Assembly: GCF_028290435.1 (NCBI RefSeq)
Contig: NZ_JAQGJV010000012.1
Span: forward strand, 1-43,347
DNA: 43,347 bases
Source: Devosia sp.
GTDB taxonomy: Bacteria > Pseudomonadota > Alphaproteobacteria > Rhizobiales > Devosiaceae
Direction of reading: 5' to 3'
In this document: positions 33,107 to 43,347 of the stretch, in pieces
Position numbering within the stretch: position 1 is the first letter of the stretch
How the letters are laid out: every line of letters begins with the position of its first letter
Notes under the pieces: generated by a model
Told to the model about the DNA's origin: nothing
Databases searched by the model: none
What the model saw: only the letters and a program-made list of their open reading frames with translations
Made by a program: the position numbers and the translations under genes

Positions 33107-34723
33107 ATGAACGTCAATAGACGCACGTTTATCGCCGGAACGACCGCAGCCATGGCAAGTGCCAGCCTGCTCTCGGCCATGACCGGCAGGGCATTTGCAC
33201 AGGGCACCGATACGCTCAAGATTGCCTTCGGCGCCCGCGGCCTGCGCACGATCGATCCGCATAAGTCGATCCAGGGTGTCGACAACTGGGCGATCATCGC
33301 CATCTACGACAAACTGGTTGATCTGCCACGCTGGCAGTTCCCGGCGACCGTTGATGACTTGGTCCCACGCTTGGCCTTGAACTGGGAGGGTTCCCCGGAT
33401 TCCAAAACTTGGACCATCAAATTGCGCGAGGGCGTGAAGTGGCACAAGGGATATGGCGTGATGACGTCCGAGGACGTCAAGTTCACCTTTGATCGCGTGA
33501 CTGATGCCGTTCGCGTCGGCGGCGTGCGGGCCAAGTTCACCAATATTGCCAGCACCGATGCTCCTGATCCAGCCACCGTCGTGTTTAACCTGAAGCAGCC
33601 CGACCCGCTGTTCATGCTGGGTGTGCTCAGTGACTATGATGGCGCCATCATGTGCAAGAAGGCGATCGAGGAAAAGGGCGAGGAGCCAATCGGCACCGAT
33701 CCCATCGGCACCGGCGTGTATCAGCTCGAAAGCGTGGCGCAGGACCCCTCGCAGGGCATCATGCTGACCGCCAATACCGAATATTGGGACACGCCGGCGG
33801 CCACGCCCAAGCTGCAATGCGTCTACATCGCCGATACCACTGCGCGCACCCTGGCGATCCTGTCTGGCGACGTGCACATGATTGAGGGCGTGCGCGCCCC
33901 CGGCTGGGCGGATTCGATGACCCAGCGGGATCCGGGCCTTATCTTCGATGTGGTCAGCCCAGGCAGCTTCTTCACGGTTCAGTTTAACCTGACCGTCAAG
34001 CCGTTCGACGATATTCGTGTCCGTCAGGCGCTGTTCTACGCGATCGATCGTGATGAAATCACCACGGCGATTGCCCCGATCAGCAAGCGCACCTATGGGC
34101 TCAACCCGCCATCGTTTCCCGGAGGCTTCACTGCCGAGACCATTCCGCCCGAGATCGCCTACAAGTACGATCCGGAAAAGGCCAAGGCGCTGTTGGCCGA
34201 AGCCGGCATGCCAGATGGCTTCACCTTCAAGAACGACACCAGCCAGCGCGAGGATTTTTCGGCGATCATGCTGATGATCCAGGACCAGTTGCGCCGCGTC
34301 GGCATCAATATGGACCTGAACATCAAGGATCATACCGCCTTCCACGCCGACCAGAACATCGGCACCAACACGCTGAGCCAGCAGTCCTCGGCGATGCCAC
34401 CGGTTCCCACCCAAGTGATCCTGACCTATCTGGCCAAGGGCGCCGAAGTGACCGCCGACGGCAATGGCGGCGCCAATATGAGCCACTATGGCGTGGCCAT
34501 TCCGGGCATCGACGACTTGTTGGACAAGGCGCTGGCCGAGCCGGACCTGGATAAGCGTATCGCCATCGTTCAGCAGATCGAGGTCAAGGCCTTAACCGAT
34601 GCTGTGATCCTGCCGGTCTCCGATAATGGCTTCCTGATCGTGCGCTCGCCCAAGGTCGATCTCGGCTTCGAGGTCGTGTCGGGCTACGTCAACTGGCCGC
34701 TGTCGCAAGCCAAGTTCATCTGA
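33107..34723 (+). CDS. Periplasmic solute-binding protein, family 5 (second Dpp-type importer)
   Basis: This 538-residue binding protein has a twin-arginine-type signal (MNVNRRTFIAGTTAAMASAS, ending in GRAFAQ). The SBP_bac_5 fold follows: LRTIDPHKSIQGVDNWAIIA, LALNWEGSPDSKTWTIKL, REGVKWHKGYGVMTSEDVKF and DIRVRQALFYAIDRDEI. GGGAGG lies upstream of the ATG. Its neighbours are glycosidase-like proteins and no peptidase, so an oligosaccharide or glycoside ligand is more likely than a peptide. Such sugar use of family 5 proteins is established for several rhizobial and thermophile importers. It heads the second operon, under the two IclR-type sites. Confidence 0.9.
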   Translation: MNVNRRTFIAGTTAAMASASLLSAMTGRAFAQGTDTLKIAFGARGLRTIDPHKSIQGVDNWAIIAIYDKLVDLPRWQFPATVDDLVPRLALNWEGSPDSKTWTIKLREGVKWHKGYGVMTSEDVKFTFDRVTDAVRVGGVRAKFTNIASTDAPDPATVVFNLKQPDPLFMLGVLSDYDGAIMCKKAIEEKGEEPIGTDPIGTGVYQLESVAQDPSQGIMLTANTEYWDTPAATPKLQCVYIADTTARTLAILSGDVHMIEGVRAPGWADSMTQRDPGLIFDVVSPGSFFTVQFNLTVKPFDDIRVRQALFYAIDRDEITTAIAPISKRTYGLNPPSFPGGFTAETIPPEIAYKYDPEKAKALLAEAGMPDGFTFKNDTSQREDFSAIMLMIQDQLRRVGINMDLNIKDHTAFHADQNIGTNTLSQQSSAMPPVPTQVILTYLAKGAEVTADGNGGANMSHYGVAIPGIDDLLDKALAEPDLDKRIAIVQQIEVKALTDAVILPVSDNGFLIVRSPKVDLGFEVVSGYVNWPLSQAKFI

Positions 34724-34739
34724 CGCAAACGCATAATCC

Positions 34740-34764
34740 GGTTCCGGGCGTTCTGCCCGGGACC
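34740..34764 (+). terminator. Intra-operon hairpin after the second binding-protein gene
   Basis: GGTTCCGGGC and GCCCGGGACC pair over ten positions (one G-T pair) around the loop GTTCT, 17 bases after the stop. This is the same arrangement as after the first binding-protein gene. It probably stabilises or partly terminates the binding-protein message before the downstream genes. Confidence 0.65.
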
Positions 34765-34797
34765 GCTTCTGTTGCGGCCCGTATAAGGACGAATTTC

Positions 34798-37380
34798 ATG
34801 ACTTTAGCCGCCTCGGCCAGCATTGTGCTGCCAGCAGCTTTCGCTACCGATTCAACGGACTCTGTCGCTTGGGCCGCCAGCGAATTGCAGCGCGCTTTGG
34901 CGCAGCGCGACGTCGCGGCCGATATCGGGCCAAATGCCGGGCAGGGGCTCGTCATCGAGATCGCCGGCGCGGGTGTTGAGCCCACTCTTGGGGTCCCCGC
35001 TGCGCTGCCGGCGGTTGCCGAAGGCATGGCGCTCTATCGGCAGGGCGATCACATCATCGCCTGGGGACATGACGCGCGCGGCATCGTCTATGCGCTGACC
35101 GAGCTTGCCGACCGGGTCCGAAATGCGCTGGGGGATGACTTGTTCGCCGGCACGTTCCCGCTGATCGAGCAGCCAACCGCGCGCGTCCGCTCGATGGCCC
35201 GCCTGTTCTGCGCCGAGGAAGAAGACAAGGTCTGGTTCTACGACAAGCAGCAATGGCGCGATTACCTGACCATGCTGGCGTCCAACCGCTTCAACCGGTT
35301 CGCCCTGACCCTGGGCATGGGCTACAATTATCCCTACCACAATCCCTGGATTTCGGACGTCTACTTCTACTTCCCCTATCCGTTCCTGCTCCAGCTTCCC
35401 GGCTATGCCATCGACGTCAAGGAGCTCTCCGCCGAGGAGCGCGACGCCAATCTCGACATGCTGAAGTTCATTGGGCGCGAAGCGGCGAAACGCGGGCTGG
35501 AGTTCCAGCTGGCGCTGTGGACACAACGCTACGATTTCGACGACGTCCCCAATGCCAACTACACCGTGCGCGGGGTGACGGCGGACAATCTGGCGCCCTA
35601 TTGTCGTGACTCCATCACCAAACTGCTGCTCGAAGTCCCTGAAATCACCGGCATGACCTTCCGCGTCCATGTCGAGGGCGGCATTGCCGAGGGCGATTAC
35701 GCGTTTTGGGAACAGGCGTTTGCCGGCGTCGCTGCGGCCGGCCGGCCGGTCGAGATCGACATGCATGGCAAGGGGCTCGATCATAAAATGATCGCGGTGG
35801 CGCGTGCCTCGGGCATGCCCATCGCGGCCTCGCCGAAATACCTGGCCGAGCATATGGGCCCGCCGTACCACCAGTCGGCGATCCGCAATAAGGAATACCC
35901 GCCCGAGGTGGCGCGCAGCGAACGCGAACAGCTCAGCGAAGGCTCGCGCAAGTTCCTGCGCTATTCCTATGGCGATCTGCTGACCAAGACCAAGGACTAC
36001 AAGGTCATCTACCGCATCTGGGCCGGCACGCAGCGCGTCCTGCTATGGGGCGATCCGGTATTCGCCGCTGGCTATGGCCGCAGTTCGATGTTCGCCGGTT
36101 CCGACGGGGTGGAGTGGTGCGAGCCCCAAAGCTTCAAGGGCCGCATGGGCACCGGCGTTCCGGGCCAGCGCTTCACCTATCAAAAGCACGGCATGCCGAC
36201 CAAGCAGGACTGGCGCAAATACGACTATCAGTACCGCGTCTGGGGCCGGCTGCTCTACAACCCGGACGCGCCGCGCGAAAGCTGGATGCGCTGGCTGGAG
36301 CGCGAATGCGGCGACGTCGCCGAGTTGTGCGAACAGGGCCTGTCCTGGGCCAGCCGCGTACTGCCGCTGATCACCCTGGCGCATGGGCCATCGGCGTCCA
36401 ACAATCACTATTGGCCCGAAGTCTATACCAACCTTGGTTTCATCGACGGCTCGGGCAAGCGTGCCTATGGCTTCGACATGGAAGGCCCCGTCCGCTTCGG
36501 CAATGCGCCGACCTTCGACTCCGCCCTGTTTGCCAGCGCCCGCGAATATGCCGAGCTGCTACTCGCCGGCGAGAAGTCGCACCGCTATACGCCGCTCGAT
36601 GTGGCCGACTGGCTCGACGACATGGCCGAGGGTTGCGAGACGGCGTTGACCAAGGCGCGCCGCTCAGCCGATTTCGGCCGGGCCGAGGTGCAACGCATCC
36701 TCACTGACGTGCAAATCCTGGGCGGTATCGCCCGGCACTTCGCCGAGAAATTCCGCGCCGCCTGCTGGGCGGAGCTGTTTGTTGCCACCAAAGTGTCGTC
36801 GCTGATCGAGCCAGTGCTGGATCACGCCCGGCGCTCCGTGCTGGCCTGGGAGGGGATCGCGGCGGTGTCGCGCGATCTCTATCACGACGACATGACCTAT
36901 GGTCCGCAGAGCTGGCTGCGGGGCTCGTGGCATTCGCGCCTGCCCGAAATGCAGGCCGAACTGCTCGATATCGAAGCCATGCGCGGTGGCGGCAAGACGG
37001 AGTCAGTGCAGCCGGACGCCGCAACCCTGAATGCCATTGCGGCGCTCAAGGGACGGCGCAAGACCCTGGCCGATCCGATCACGGTTGGCTCTGACAAGAG
37101 CTTCGTCGGCGGAAAACCGTTCGCTGTGTCGGTGCAGACCGATGCCGATGCGGCGCCGGTCCTGCACTACCGCCACATCAATCAGGCGGAGCGCTGGAAG
37201 TCCGTGCCGATGCAGCCTCGCGAAGGCGGCTATGGCGCCGAAATTCCCGCAGCCTACACCGAGGGCGATTTCCATATGCAGTACTTCATCAGCCTGACCC
37301 GCAAGGGCCAGTCGGTGCTGGTGCCGGGGCTGGAGCGCAATCTGGCGAACGAACCCTATTATACCGCGCTGCAAACCTAG
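34798..37380 (+). CDS. Large glycosidase-like protein (GH20b/alpha-glucuronidase-like N-domain plus barrel), family unclear
   Basis: This 860-residue protein has no convincing signal peptide, so it is probably cytoplasmic. The N-terminal 120 residues look like the domain preceding the barrel in GH20/GH67/GH84-type enzymes (ASIVLPAAFATDSTDSVAWA, ASELQRALAQ, GIVYALTELADRVR). A barrel-like region follows, with KQQWRDYLTMLASNRFNRFA, GLEFQLALWTQRYDFDD and GMTFRVHVEGGIAEGD, where Glu293 is a catalytic candidate. EIDMHGKGLDHKMI (from residue 319) comes next. The C-terminal third is helical and then beta-rich. AAGGA lies eight bases before the ATG. It lies between the binding protein and the permeases of its operon. 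I do not recognise a defined GH family. Confidence 0.65.
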   Translation: MTLAASASIVLPAAFATDSTDSVAWAASELQRALAQRDVAADIGPNAGQGLVIEIAGAGVEPTLGVPAALPAVAEGMALYRQGDHIIAWGHDARGIVYALTELADRVRNALGDDLFAGTFPLIEQPTARVRSMARLFCAEEEDKVWFYDKQQWRDYLTMLASNRFNRFALTLGMGYNYPYHNPWISDVYFYFPYPFLLQLPGYAIDVKELSAEERDANLDMLKFIGREAAKRGLEFQLALWTQRYDFDDVPNANYTVRGVTADNLAPYCRDSITKLLLEVPEITGMTFRVHVEGGIAEGDYAFWEQAFAGVAAAGRPVEIDMHGKGLDHKMIAVARASGMPIAASPKYLAEHMGPPYHQSAIRNKEYPPEVARSEREQLSEGSRKFLRYSYGDLLTKTKDYKVIYRIWAGTQRVLLWGDPVFAAGYGRSSMFAGSDGVEWCEPQSFKGRMGTGVPGQRFTYQKHGMPTKQDWRKYDYQYRVWGRLLYNPDAPRESWMRWLERECGDVAELCEQGLSWASRVLPLITLAHGPSASNNHYWPEVYTNLGFIDGSGKRAYGFDMEGPVRFGNAPTFDSALFASAREYAELLLAGEKSHRYTPLDVADWLDDMAEGCETALTKARRSADFGRAEVQRILTDVQILGGIARHFAEKFRAACWAELFVATKVSSLIEPVLDHARRSVLAWEGIAAVSRDLYHDDMTYGPQSWLRGSWHSRLPEMQAELLDIEAMRGGGKTESVQPDAATLNAIAALKGRRKTLADPITVGSDKSFVGGKPFAVSVQTDADAAPVLHYRHINQAERWKSVPMQPREGGYGAEIPAAYTEGDFHMQYFISLTRKGQSVLVPGLERNLANEPYYTALQT

Positions 37381-37428
37381 CAGCGCGTTCGGAAATACCG
37401 CCGCAGAGCGGCGCGGGAGGCAAGGACA

Positions 37429-38367
37429 ATGGGACGCTATCTCTTAATTCGTCTGGCGGATGCGATACCGACCATTTTCCTGGTCCTGCTGCTGGTGTTC
37501 ATCGCCATGCGCATCCTGCCGGGCGATCCGGCCATTGCCGCGCTTGGCGATATGGCGACCGCCGAGCAGTTGCAGATGTTCCGCGAAAAGATGGGCCTCA
37601 ATGCCCCGCTCTGGATGCAGTTCATCAACTTCGTCTGGGGCGTGCTGACCCTCAACATGGGCACCTCGATGATGAGCAACCAGAGCGTTGTGGGCCTGGT
37701 GCTCTACAATCTGCCCTATACGATCGAGTTGACCCTCGTCGCCATGCTCATGGGCCTCACCGCCGGCGTTCCTCTGGGCGTGCTCGCGGCGACCCACCGG
37801 AACAAATTGCCCGATAGCGGCGTGCGGGTGTTCTCGCTGATCGGCTACGCTGTGCCCGATTTCTATCTCGGCGCGCTGCTGCTGATCGTCTTCGCCCTCA
37901 ACCTGCACTGGTTCCCCATCAATGGCGGCGGCGAGGGCTTCGTCGATCGGATGTACCATGTGTTCCTGCCGGCGCTGACGCTGGCCATGGTCAAGGCGGC
38001 GTTCATCGGCCGGCTGACCCGCACCTCGCTGCTTGAAGTGCTGAGCAAGGACTATATCCGCACCGCCCGCGCCAAGGGCGCCAAGGAAAACCGCGTCATC
38101 TACCGCCACGGCCTGCGCAATGCGCTGCTGCCGCTGACCACCGGCCTGGGCCTGAGCCTCTTGGCGACGCTCTCAGGATCGGTGGCTATCGAGATGGTGT
38201 TCAACCGCCCGGGCATCGGCAAGCTGCTGATCGGGGCCATCGCCGAACGCGACTACGCGGTAATCCAGGGTGGCGTCGTGGTGTTCGCGATGTTCGTCGT
38301 GGTGATCAACCTGCTGATGGACCTGCTCTACATCGTTGTCGATCCGCGCATCCGGGTGAACTCATGA
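37429..38367 (+). CDS. Dpp-type ABC importer permease (DppB type), second system
   Basis: This 312-residue inner-membrane permease starts MGRYLLIRLADAIPTIFLVL. It has LPGDPAIAALGDMATAEQLQ with the family G-D-P, six membrane helices, the EAA loop DYIRTARAKGAKENRVIYRH and the C-terminal VFNRPGIGKLLIGAI. GGGAGG and AAGGA lie upstream of the start. Its stop overlaps the DppC-type gene as ATGA. It works with the binding protein at 33107 and the fused ATPase downstream. Confidence 0.94.
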   Translation: MGRYLLIRLADAIPTIFLVLLLVFIAMRILPGDPAIAALGDMATAEQLQMFREKMGLNAPLWMQFINFVWGVLTLNMGTSMMSNQSVVGLVLYNLPYTIELTLVAMLMGLTAGVPLGVLAATHRNKLPDSGVRVFSLIGYAVPDFYLGALLLIVFALNLHWFPINGGGEGFVDRMYHVFLPALTLAMVKAAFIGRLTRTSLLEVLSKDYIRTARAKGAKENRVIYRHGLRNALLPLTTGLGLSLLATLSGSVAIEMVFNRPGIGKLLIGAIAERDYAVIQGGVVVFAMFVVVINLLMDLLYIVVDPRIRVNS

Positions 38368-39248
38368 GCATTATCGCAGATCCCGTTCCGGAGCTGGTGG
38401 AGCGCGGTCCGGGGCGCTTCGACTTCCTGCGTCGCGCGCTGTTCGGGCGTCCGGCCACCATTGTCGCCGTGGGCATCATCGCCGCCTTCGTGGTCATCGC
38501 CGCGCTGGCGCCGATCCTGGCGCCATACGATCCGCTGACGCAGTCCATGCTGCGCATCAACAAGCCGCCGAGCTGGCAGAACTGGCTGGGAACCGACCAG
38601 TTTGGCCGCGATGTGCTGAGCCGCATGATCTATGGCTCGCGCAATTCGCTATTGTTCGGGCTGATCTCGCCGTTCCTGGCCGCGATCTTCGGCACCACCT
38701 TGGGTGTCATCGCCGGCTATTTCGGCGGTATTATCGATCGCGTCATCTCGCGCGTTGTCGACCTCCTGCTCGCCTTTCCCGAACTGCTGCTGGCGATCAT
38801 GATCGCGGCCGTTCTGGGCGGCGGGTTCTGGAACGTCATCGTCGTGATCACCGTGGCCTTCATTCCCGGTTTTGCCCGGGTCGCCCGGGCGCAGACCCTG
38901 TCGGTCAAGCAAGACCCCTATGTCGAGGCCGCCATCGCTATCGGCGTGCGCACGCCGGTGATCATCTTCCGCCATATCGTTCCGAACATCATGGCCCCGA
39001 TCATCGTGCTGATGATGCTGTGGGTGGCCTCGGCCATCCGGCTGGAAGCGTCGTTGAGCTTTCTGGGCATCGGCACGCAGGCGCCCAATCCGAGCTGGGG
39101 CAATATCATCCGCGACGGGCTGAATAACCTCTTCGGTTCGCCCTGGCCGATCATCGGGGCCGGCGCCGCCATTACCCTGGTCGTATTGGCCTTCAACCTC
39201 ATTGGCGACGCGGTCCGCGATGCGCTCGATCCGTCCACAGTTCAGTAA
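38364..39248 (+). CDS. Dpp-type ABC importer permease (DppC type), second system
   Basis: This 294-residue permease has a cytoplasmic N-terminus, a first helix (TIVAVGIIAAFVVIAALAPI) and the diagnostic LGTDQFGRDVLSRMIYGSRN. BPD_transp_1 helices follow, with the EAA loop DPYVEAAIAIGVRTPVIIFR and the late SFLGIGTQAPNPSWGNIIRD. It overlaps the DppB-type gene by 4 nt and is followed 15 nt later by the ATPase gene. Length and motif order are normal for the family. Confidence 0.94.
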   Translation: MSIIADPVPELVERGPGRFDFLRRALFGRPATIVAVGIIAAFVVIAALAPILAPYDPLTQSMLRINKPPSWQNWLGTDQFGRDVLSRMIYGSRNSLLFGLISPFLAAIFGTTLGVIAGYFGGIIDRVISRVVDLLLAFPELLLAIMIAAVLGGGFWNVIVVITVAFIPGFARVARAQTLSVKQDPYVEAAIAIGVRTPVIIFRHIVPNIMAPIIVLMMLWVASAIRLEASLSFLGIGTQAPNPSWGNIIRDGLNNLFGSPWPIIGAGAAITLVVLAFNLIGDAVRDALDPSTVQ

Positions 39249-39263
39249 GAAGCGGGAAGTCCC

Positions 39264-41128
<1,865 letters not shown>

Positions 41129-41132
<4 letters not shown>

Positions 41133-42244
41133 CTTAGCGTAAAAGGAATGTCGCCGGGCGGGGGTACCCCGAGCGTGCCGTTCCGGTCGGTGCTGCCCCG
41201 CTTGACGACCTCAAAGCCGAGATCGACGATCCGCTCGCCCACTGGCTCGCCATTGAGCTCGTTGCGCACCGCCTGCATGGCCTGATAGCCACACTGCCAG
41301 CGATGGATGCGCACCGATGACATCGCCGGCTGCGCAGCCTCCATGTAGTCGAAGTCATTGAAGCCCGCGATGCCCATCTGGCGCGGCACCTCGACTTGGC
41401 AGGAAGCGCATGCGAACAGCGCACCCAGCGCCAGCACGTCATTGTTGCAGAACACCGCGTCGATGCGGGGACCGTTCTCCAAGGCGCGCAACATGAGTTC
41501 GCGACCCATCCGGGCGGTGGAGAACTGATGGTAGTCCTTGATCGAACCCTGGCTGGCCGAGGGCTTTTCATTGCCCATCTCGCAGATCAGCTTTGGATCA
41601 TAGATGCCGGCTTCTTCAAGCGCTTCCACGAAACCCGCCAGCCGCCCCTGGGACCGCGAATTCATCCAGCCGCTGAAAAAGGCAACGCGCTGATAGCCCA
41701 CATCCAGAAGGTGCTGGGTCATCGCTTTGCCGGCGTGAAAATGGGAAAAACCAATGACCTTGTGGATCGGATCATCGGTAATATCCATGATCTGGATCAC
41801 CGGGCATCCCGCATTCTCCAGCATCTTGCGCGAGGCAGCGGTCTGCTCGGTGCCGGACACGATGATTGCCGAGGGTTCGTGGCGCAAGATCTCAAAGATC
41901 TGCCGCTCTTCCACCTCAACATTGTAGCGCGTATTGGCGATTTCGATCCGCAGCCCGCTATCTTCGACGCCGTCGTAAATGCCGCGCAACACGTCGGAAA
42001 AGATGTTCTGAGTCAGCGAGGGCACGAGGACCGCAACGACATTGCTGTGGCTCGACGCCAAGGCCCGCGCATTGAGATTGGGGACATAGTCCAGTTCCCG
42101 TACCGCATCGCCAATGGTTTTGCGCAGCGCCTCCGAGACCTGGTCGGGATGGCGCAGTGCGCGCGAGACGGTAATAGCACCCACACCTGCCCGAAAGGCC
42201 ACGTCGGCTATGGTCGGGCGGCCATTGGATTTACGTTTGCGCAT
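41129..42244 (-). CDS. LacI-family transcriptional regulator
   Basis: The 371-residue product has the LacI helix-turn-helix at the N-terminus (PTIADVAFRAGVGAITVSRA, residues 10-29) and a hinge region with the LNARALASSHSN pattern. The periplasmic-binding-protein-like effector domain follows (VVAVLVPSLTQNIFSDVLRG, QHLLDVGYQRVAFFSGW, FCNNDVLALGALFACA). The ATG at 42244 places the HTH correctly; the frame is open to a TTG at 42310, which would add a 22-residue basic extension. Two perfect palindromes lie about 140 bases upstream. It is divergent from the iclR-like gene and convergent with the transporter, and probably senses a sugar of this pathway. Confidence 0.93.
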
Positions 42245-42369
42245 CAGGCGTTGTCGTCTTTCTCGTGCGCGTTGTCGCCACTTGGCATGGAGCGCTATAT
42301 CCCGGAGCAAGGACGGTCAAGTCCGCTTTACCGGCCTTGTCATCAGGTCTGTCCGCGCACATTCAAACA

Positions 42370-42398
42370 TTGACGAGCAAATTTGGTAGCGCTACCAT
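42370..42398 (+). promoter_or_regulatory. Possible plus-strand promoter overlapped by the LacI-type operator
   Basis: TTGACG (42370-42375) and TACCAT (42393-42398) are spaced by 17 bases. The -10 candidate lies inside the first palindrome, so bound LacI would block it. The match to the -10 consensus is only partial. Confidence 0.35.
42384..42397. promoter_or_regulatory. LacI-type operator O1, perfect 14-bp palindrome
   Basis: TGGTAGCGCTACCA is fully self-complementary, with the central CG typical of LacI/GalR-family sites. It lies between the divergent lacI-like and iclR-like genes, 140 bases from the lacI start. Confidence 0.85.
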
Positions 42399-42405
42399 CT
42401 TACTC

Positions 42406-42419
42406 TGGTAGCGCTACCA
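42406..42419. promoter_or_regulatory. LacI-type operator O2, second identical palindrome
   Basis: A second exact copy of TGGTAGCGCTACCA is centred 22 bp from O1, about two helical turns. Two dimers could bind the same DNA face cooperatively. It probably mediates autoregulation and control of the iclR-like gene. Confidence 0.85.
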
Positions 42420-42492
42420 TAGAACTATGGGAGTGTTAGCATAATGCCAATACTTGGCCAGCGTAGAGCCCGGATTGGCGGCAAGGGGAGAA

Positions 42493-42509
42493 TTTCCGCG
42501 ATGCGGAAA
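42493..42509. promoter_or_regulatory. IclR-type operator in front of the iclR-like gene, perfect arms
   Basis: TTTCCGC-GAT-GCGGAAA has fully complementary 7-bp arms around a three-base spacer. It ends 15 bases before the GGAGGA ribosome site (42525-42530) of the iclR-like gene, a position suited to autorepression. It is the best copy of a motif found at three other places in the sugar locus. Confidence 0.8.
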
Positions 42510-42536
42510 CCGACCCGTCAATGCGGAGGAACGAAA

Positions 42537-43331
42537 ATGGAAACCAATGAGCTCCATGGGCGCGTGCAATCCGTTGATCGGGCAATGGTCTTGCTTGAGG
42601 CCCTGAGCAATAACGAGCACGGGCACCGGTTGACGGATCTGTCGCGACAGACCGGTCTGTCGCTGACCACTGTCCACCGGTTGCTCACCACCCTGGAGCA
42701 GCGCCGGTTCGTACAATTCACCACGTCGGACAATCTGTGGCATATCGGTCGACAGGCTTTTGCCGTGGGCTCCGCCTATGTGCGGGACCGCAATTTCGCC
42801 GCGCCGGCTCTGCCCTTCCTGCGGCGGCTGCGTGATCAGACGCGCGAGACGGCCAATCTGGGCATTGTCGAGGACGGCGAGATCGTCATCATCAACCAGA
42901 TTGAAAGCCGCGAGATCATGCGGGCCATTTCGCGGGTTGGCGGTCGTACCCCCATGGTGGCCTCTGGCATGGGTAAGGCGGTGCTGGCCAGTTATACCCA
43001 CGATGACGTCACTTCGGTGGTCAGACGGTGTAGCCTGCGCAAGATCACGCGGACCACGCTGACCAGCCGCGACGCGCTGGATGCGCAACTGAAGGCGGCT
43101 CGCCGCGATCGCTACACCGTTGACGACGAGGAGTTCGTATCCGGCCTGAGATGCGTTGCCGCGGCAGTGTATAACGACCAGTCCGAAGTGGTGTGCGCGA
43201 TCTCCATTTCGGGATTGCTGGCCCGCATGACCTGGGATCGCATTCCCGTGCTCGGCAGGTTGCTGGCCGAGACAGCGCAGCAATTGACGCAGGCGCTGGG
43301 CGGCGTGGAACCCACTTTTGCTGCCGATTGA
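42537..43331 (+). CDS. IclR-family transcriptional regulator
   Basis: The 264-residue product has the two IclR domains. The N-terminal winged helix is VQSVDRAMVLLEALSNNEHG, then HRLTDLSRQTGLSLTTVHRL and LTTLEQRRFVQF. The C-terminal effector-binding domain contains PALPFLRRLRDQTRETANLG, GRTPMVASGMGKAVLA and the late VSGLRCVAAAVYNDQSEVVC with the conserved Cys region. The ATG at 42537 is preceded by GGAGGA at six bases; the longer open frame upstream would run through the operator. A perfect IclR-type site lies upstream, and similar sites precede both sugar-import operons. It is therefore the probable master regulator of this locus. Confidence 0.93.
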   Translation: METNELHGRVQSVDRAMVLLEALSNNEHGHRLTDLSRQTGLSLTTVHRLLTTLEQRRFVQFTTSDNLWHIGRQAFAVGSAYVRDRNFAAPALPFLRRLRDQTRETANLGIVEDGEIVIINQIESREIMRAISRVGGRTPMVASGMGKAVLASYTHDDVTSVVRRCSLRKITRTTLTSRDALDAQLKAARRDRYTVDDEEFVSGLRCVAAAVYNDQSEVVCAISISGLLARMTWDRIPVLGRLLAETAQQLTQALGGVEPTFAAD

Positions 43332-43347
43332 CCGGCTGTGCCGCGGC

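Overview
The window is high-GC DNA with tightly packed operons, four complete ABC importers and frequent ATGA/TGATG gene overlaps. This fits an alphaproteobacterium of the Hyphomicrobiales (Rhizobium/Devosia type). That placement is inferred from gene content and style; no marker gene is present.

Left block (1-15808) is two opposed operons around a TetR-family regulator (7670-8377, minus). The minus-strand operon encodes a class III (GSA aminomutase-like) aminotransferase, a dipeptide-type binding protein, two permeases, two ATPases and a cut-off EamA-type exporter. The plus-strand operon encodes a CodA-like cytosine/aminoheterocycle deaminase, a BMP-family nucleoside-type binding protein, an amidase-signature enzyme, a double ATPase and two permeases. 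Together they look like uptake and breakdown of a nitrogen compound (N-heterocycle or amide). A 24-bp imperfect palindrome lies between tetR and the deaminase.

Middle block (about 15.8-22.8 kb) is gene-poor and accessory-like. It holds short hypotheticals, a DCC-family thiol protein paired with a saccharopine-dehydrogenase-like/DUF4166 protein, a lipoprotein, a secreted protein, a GNAT acetyltransferase, a membrane protein, a likely gene remnant and a degenerate interspersed repeat.

Right block (22.7-43.3 kb) is a carbohydrate locus with unusual enzymes. The first operon (22812-30489) has a CUT1-type sugar importer (binding protein, two permeases, MsmK/UgpC-type ATPase) with a glycosidase-like TIM-barrel protein, an aldo/keto reductase and an amidohydrolase-like protein lacking expected metal ligands. 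Convergent to it is a 729-residue GHL6-like glycoside-hydrolase candidate. That gene diverges from a second operon (33107-41132) with a dipeptide/oligosaccharide-type binding protein, an 860-residue glycosidase-like protein of unclear family, two permeases and a fused GsiA-like double ATPase. A LacI-family and an IclR-family regulator close the block, divergently transcribed.

The strongest hidden signal is a 17-bp inverted repeat, TTTCCRC-NAT-RCGGAAA. It occurs upstream of iclR, twice between the 729-residue enzyme gene and the second operon, and once upstream of the first operon. It ties the whole right block into one probable IclR regulon. A separate pair of perfect 14-bp palindromes 22 bp apart sits between lacI and iclR and is a probable LacI operator. 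The best candidate for an undescribed system is therefore a co-regulated, two-importer glycoside utilisation locus with three poorly characterised glycosidase-like proteins.
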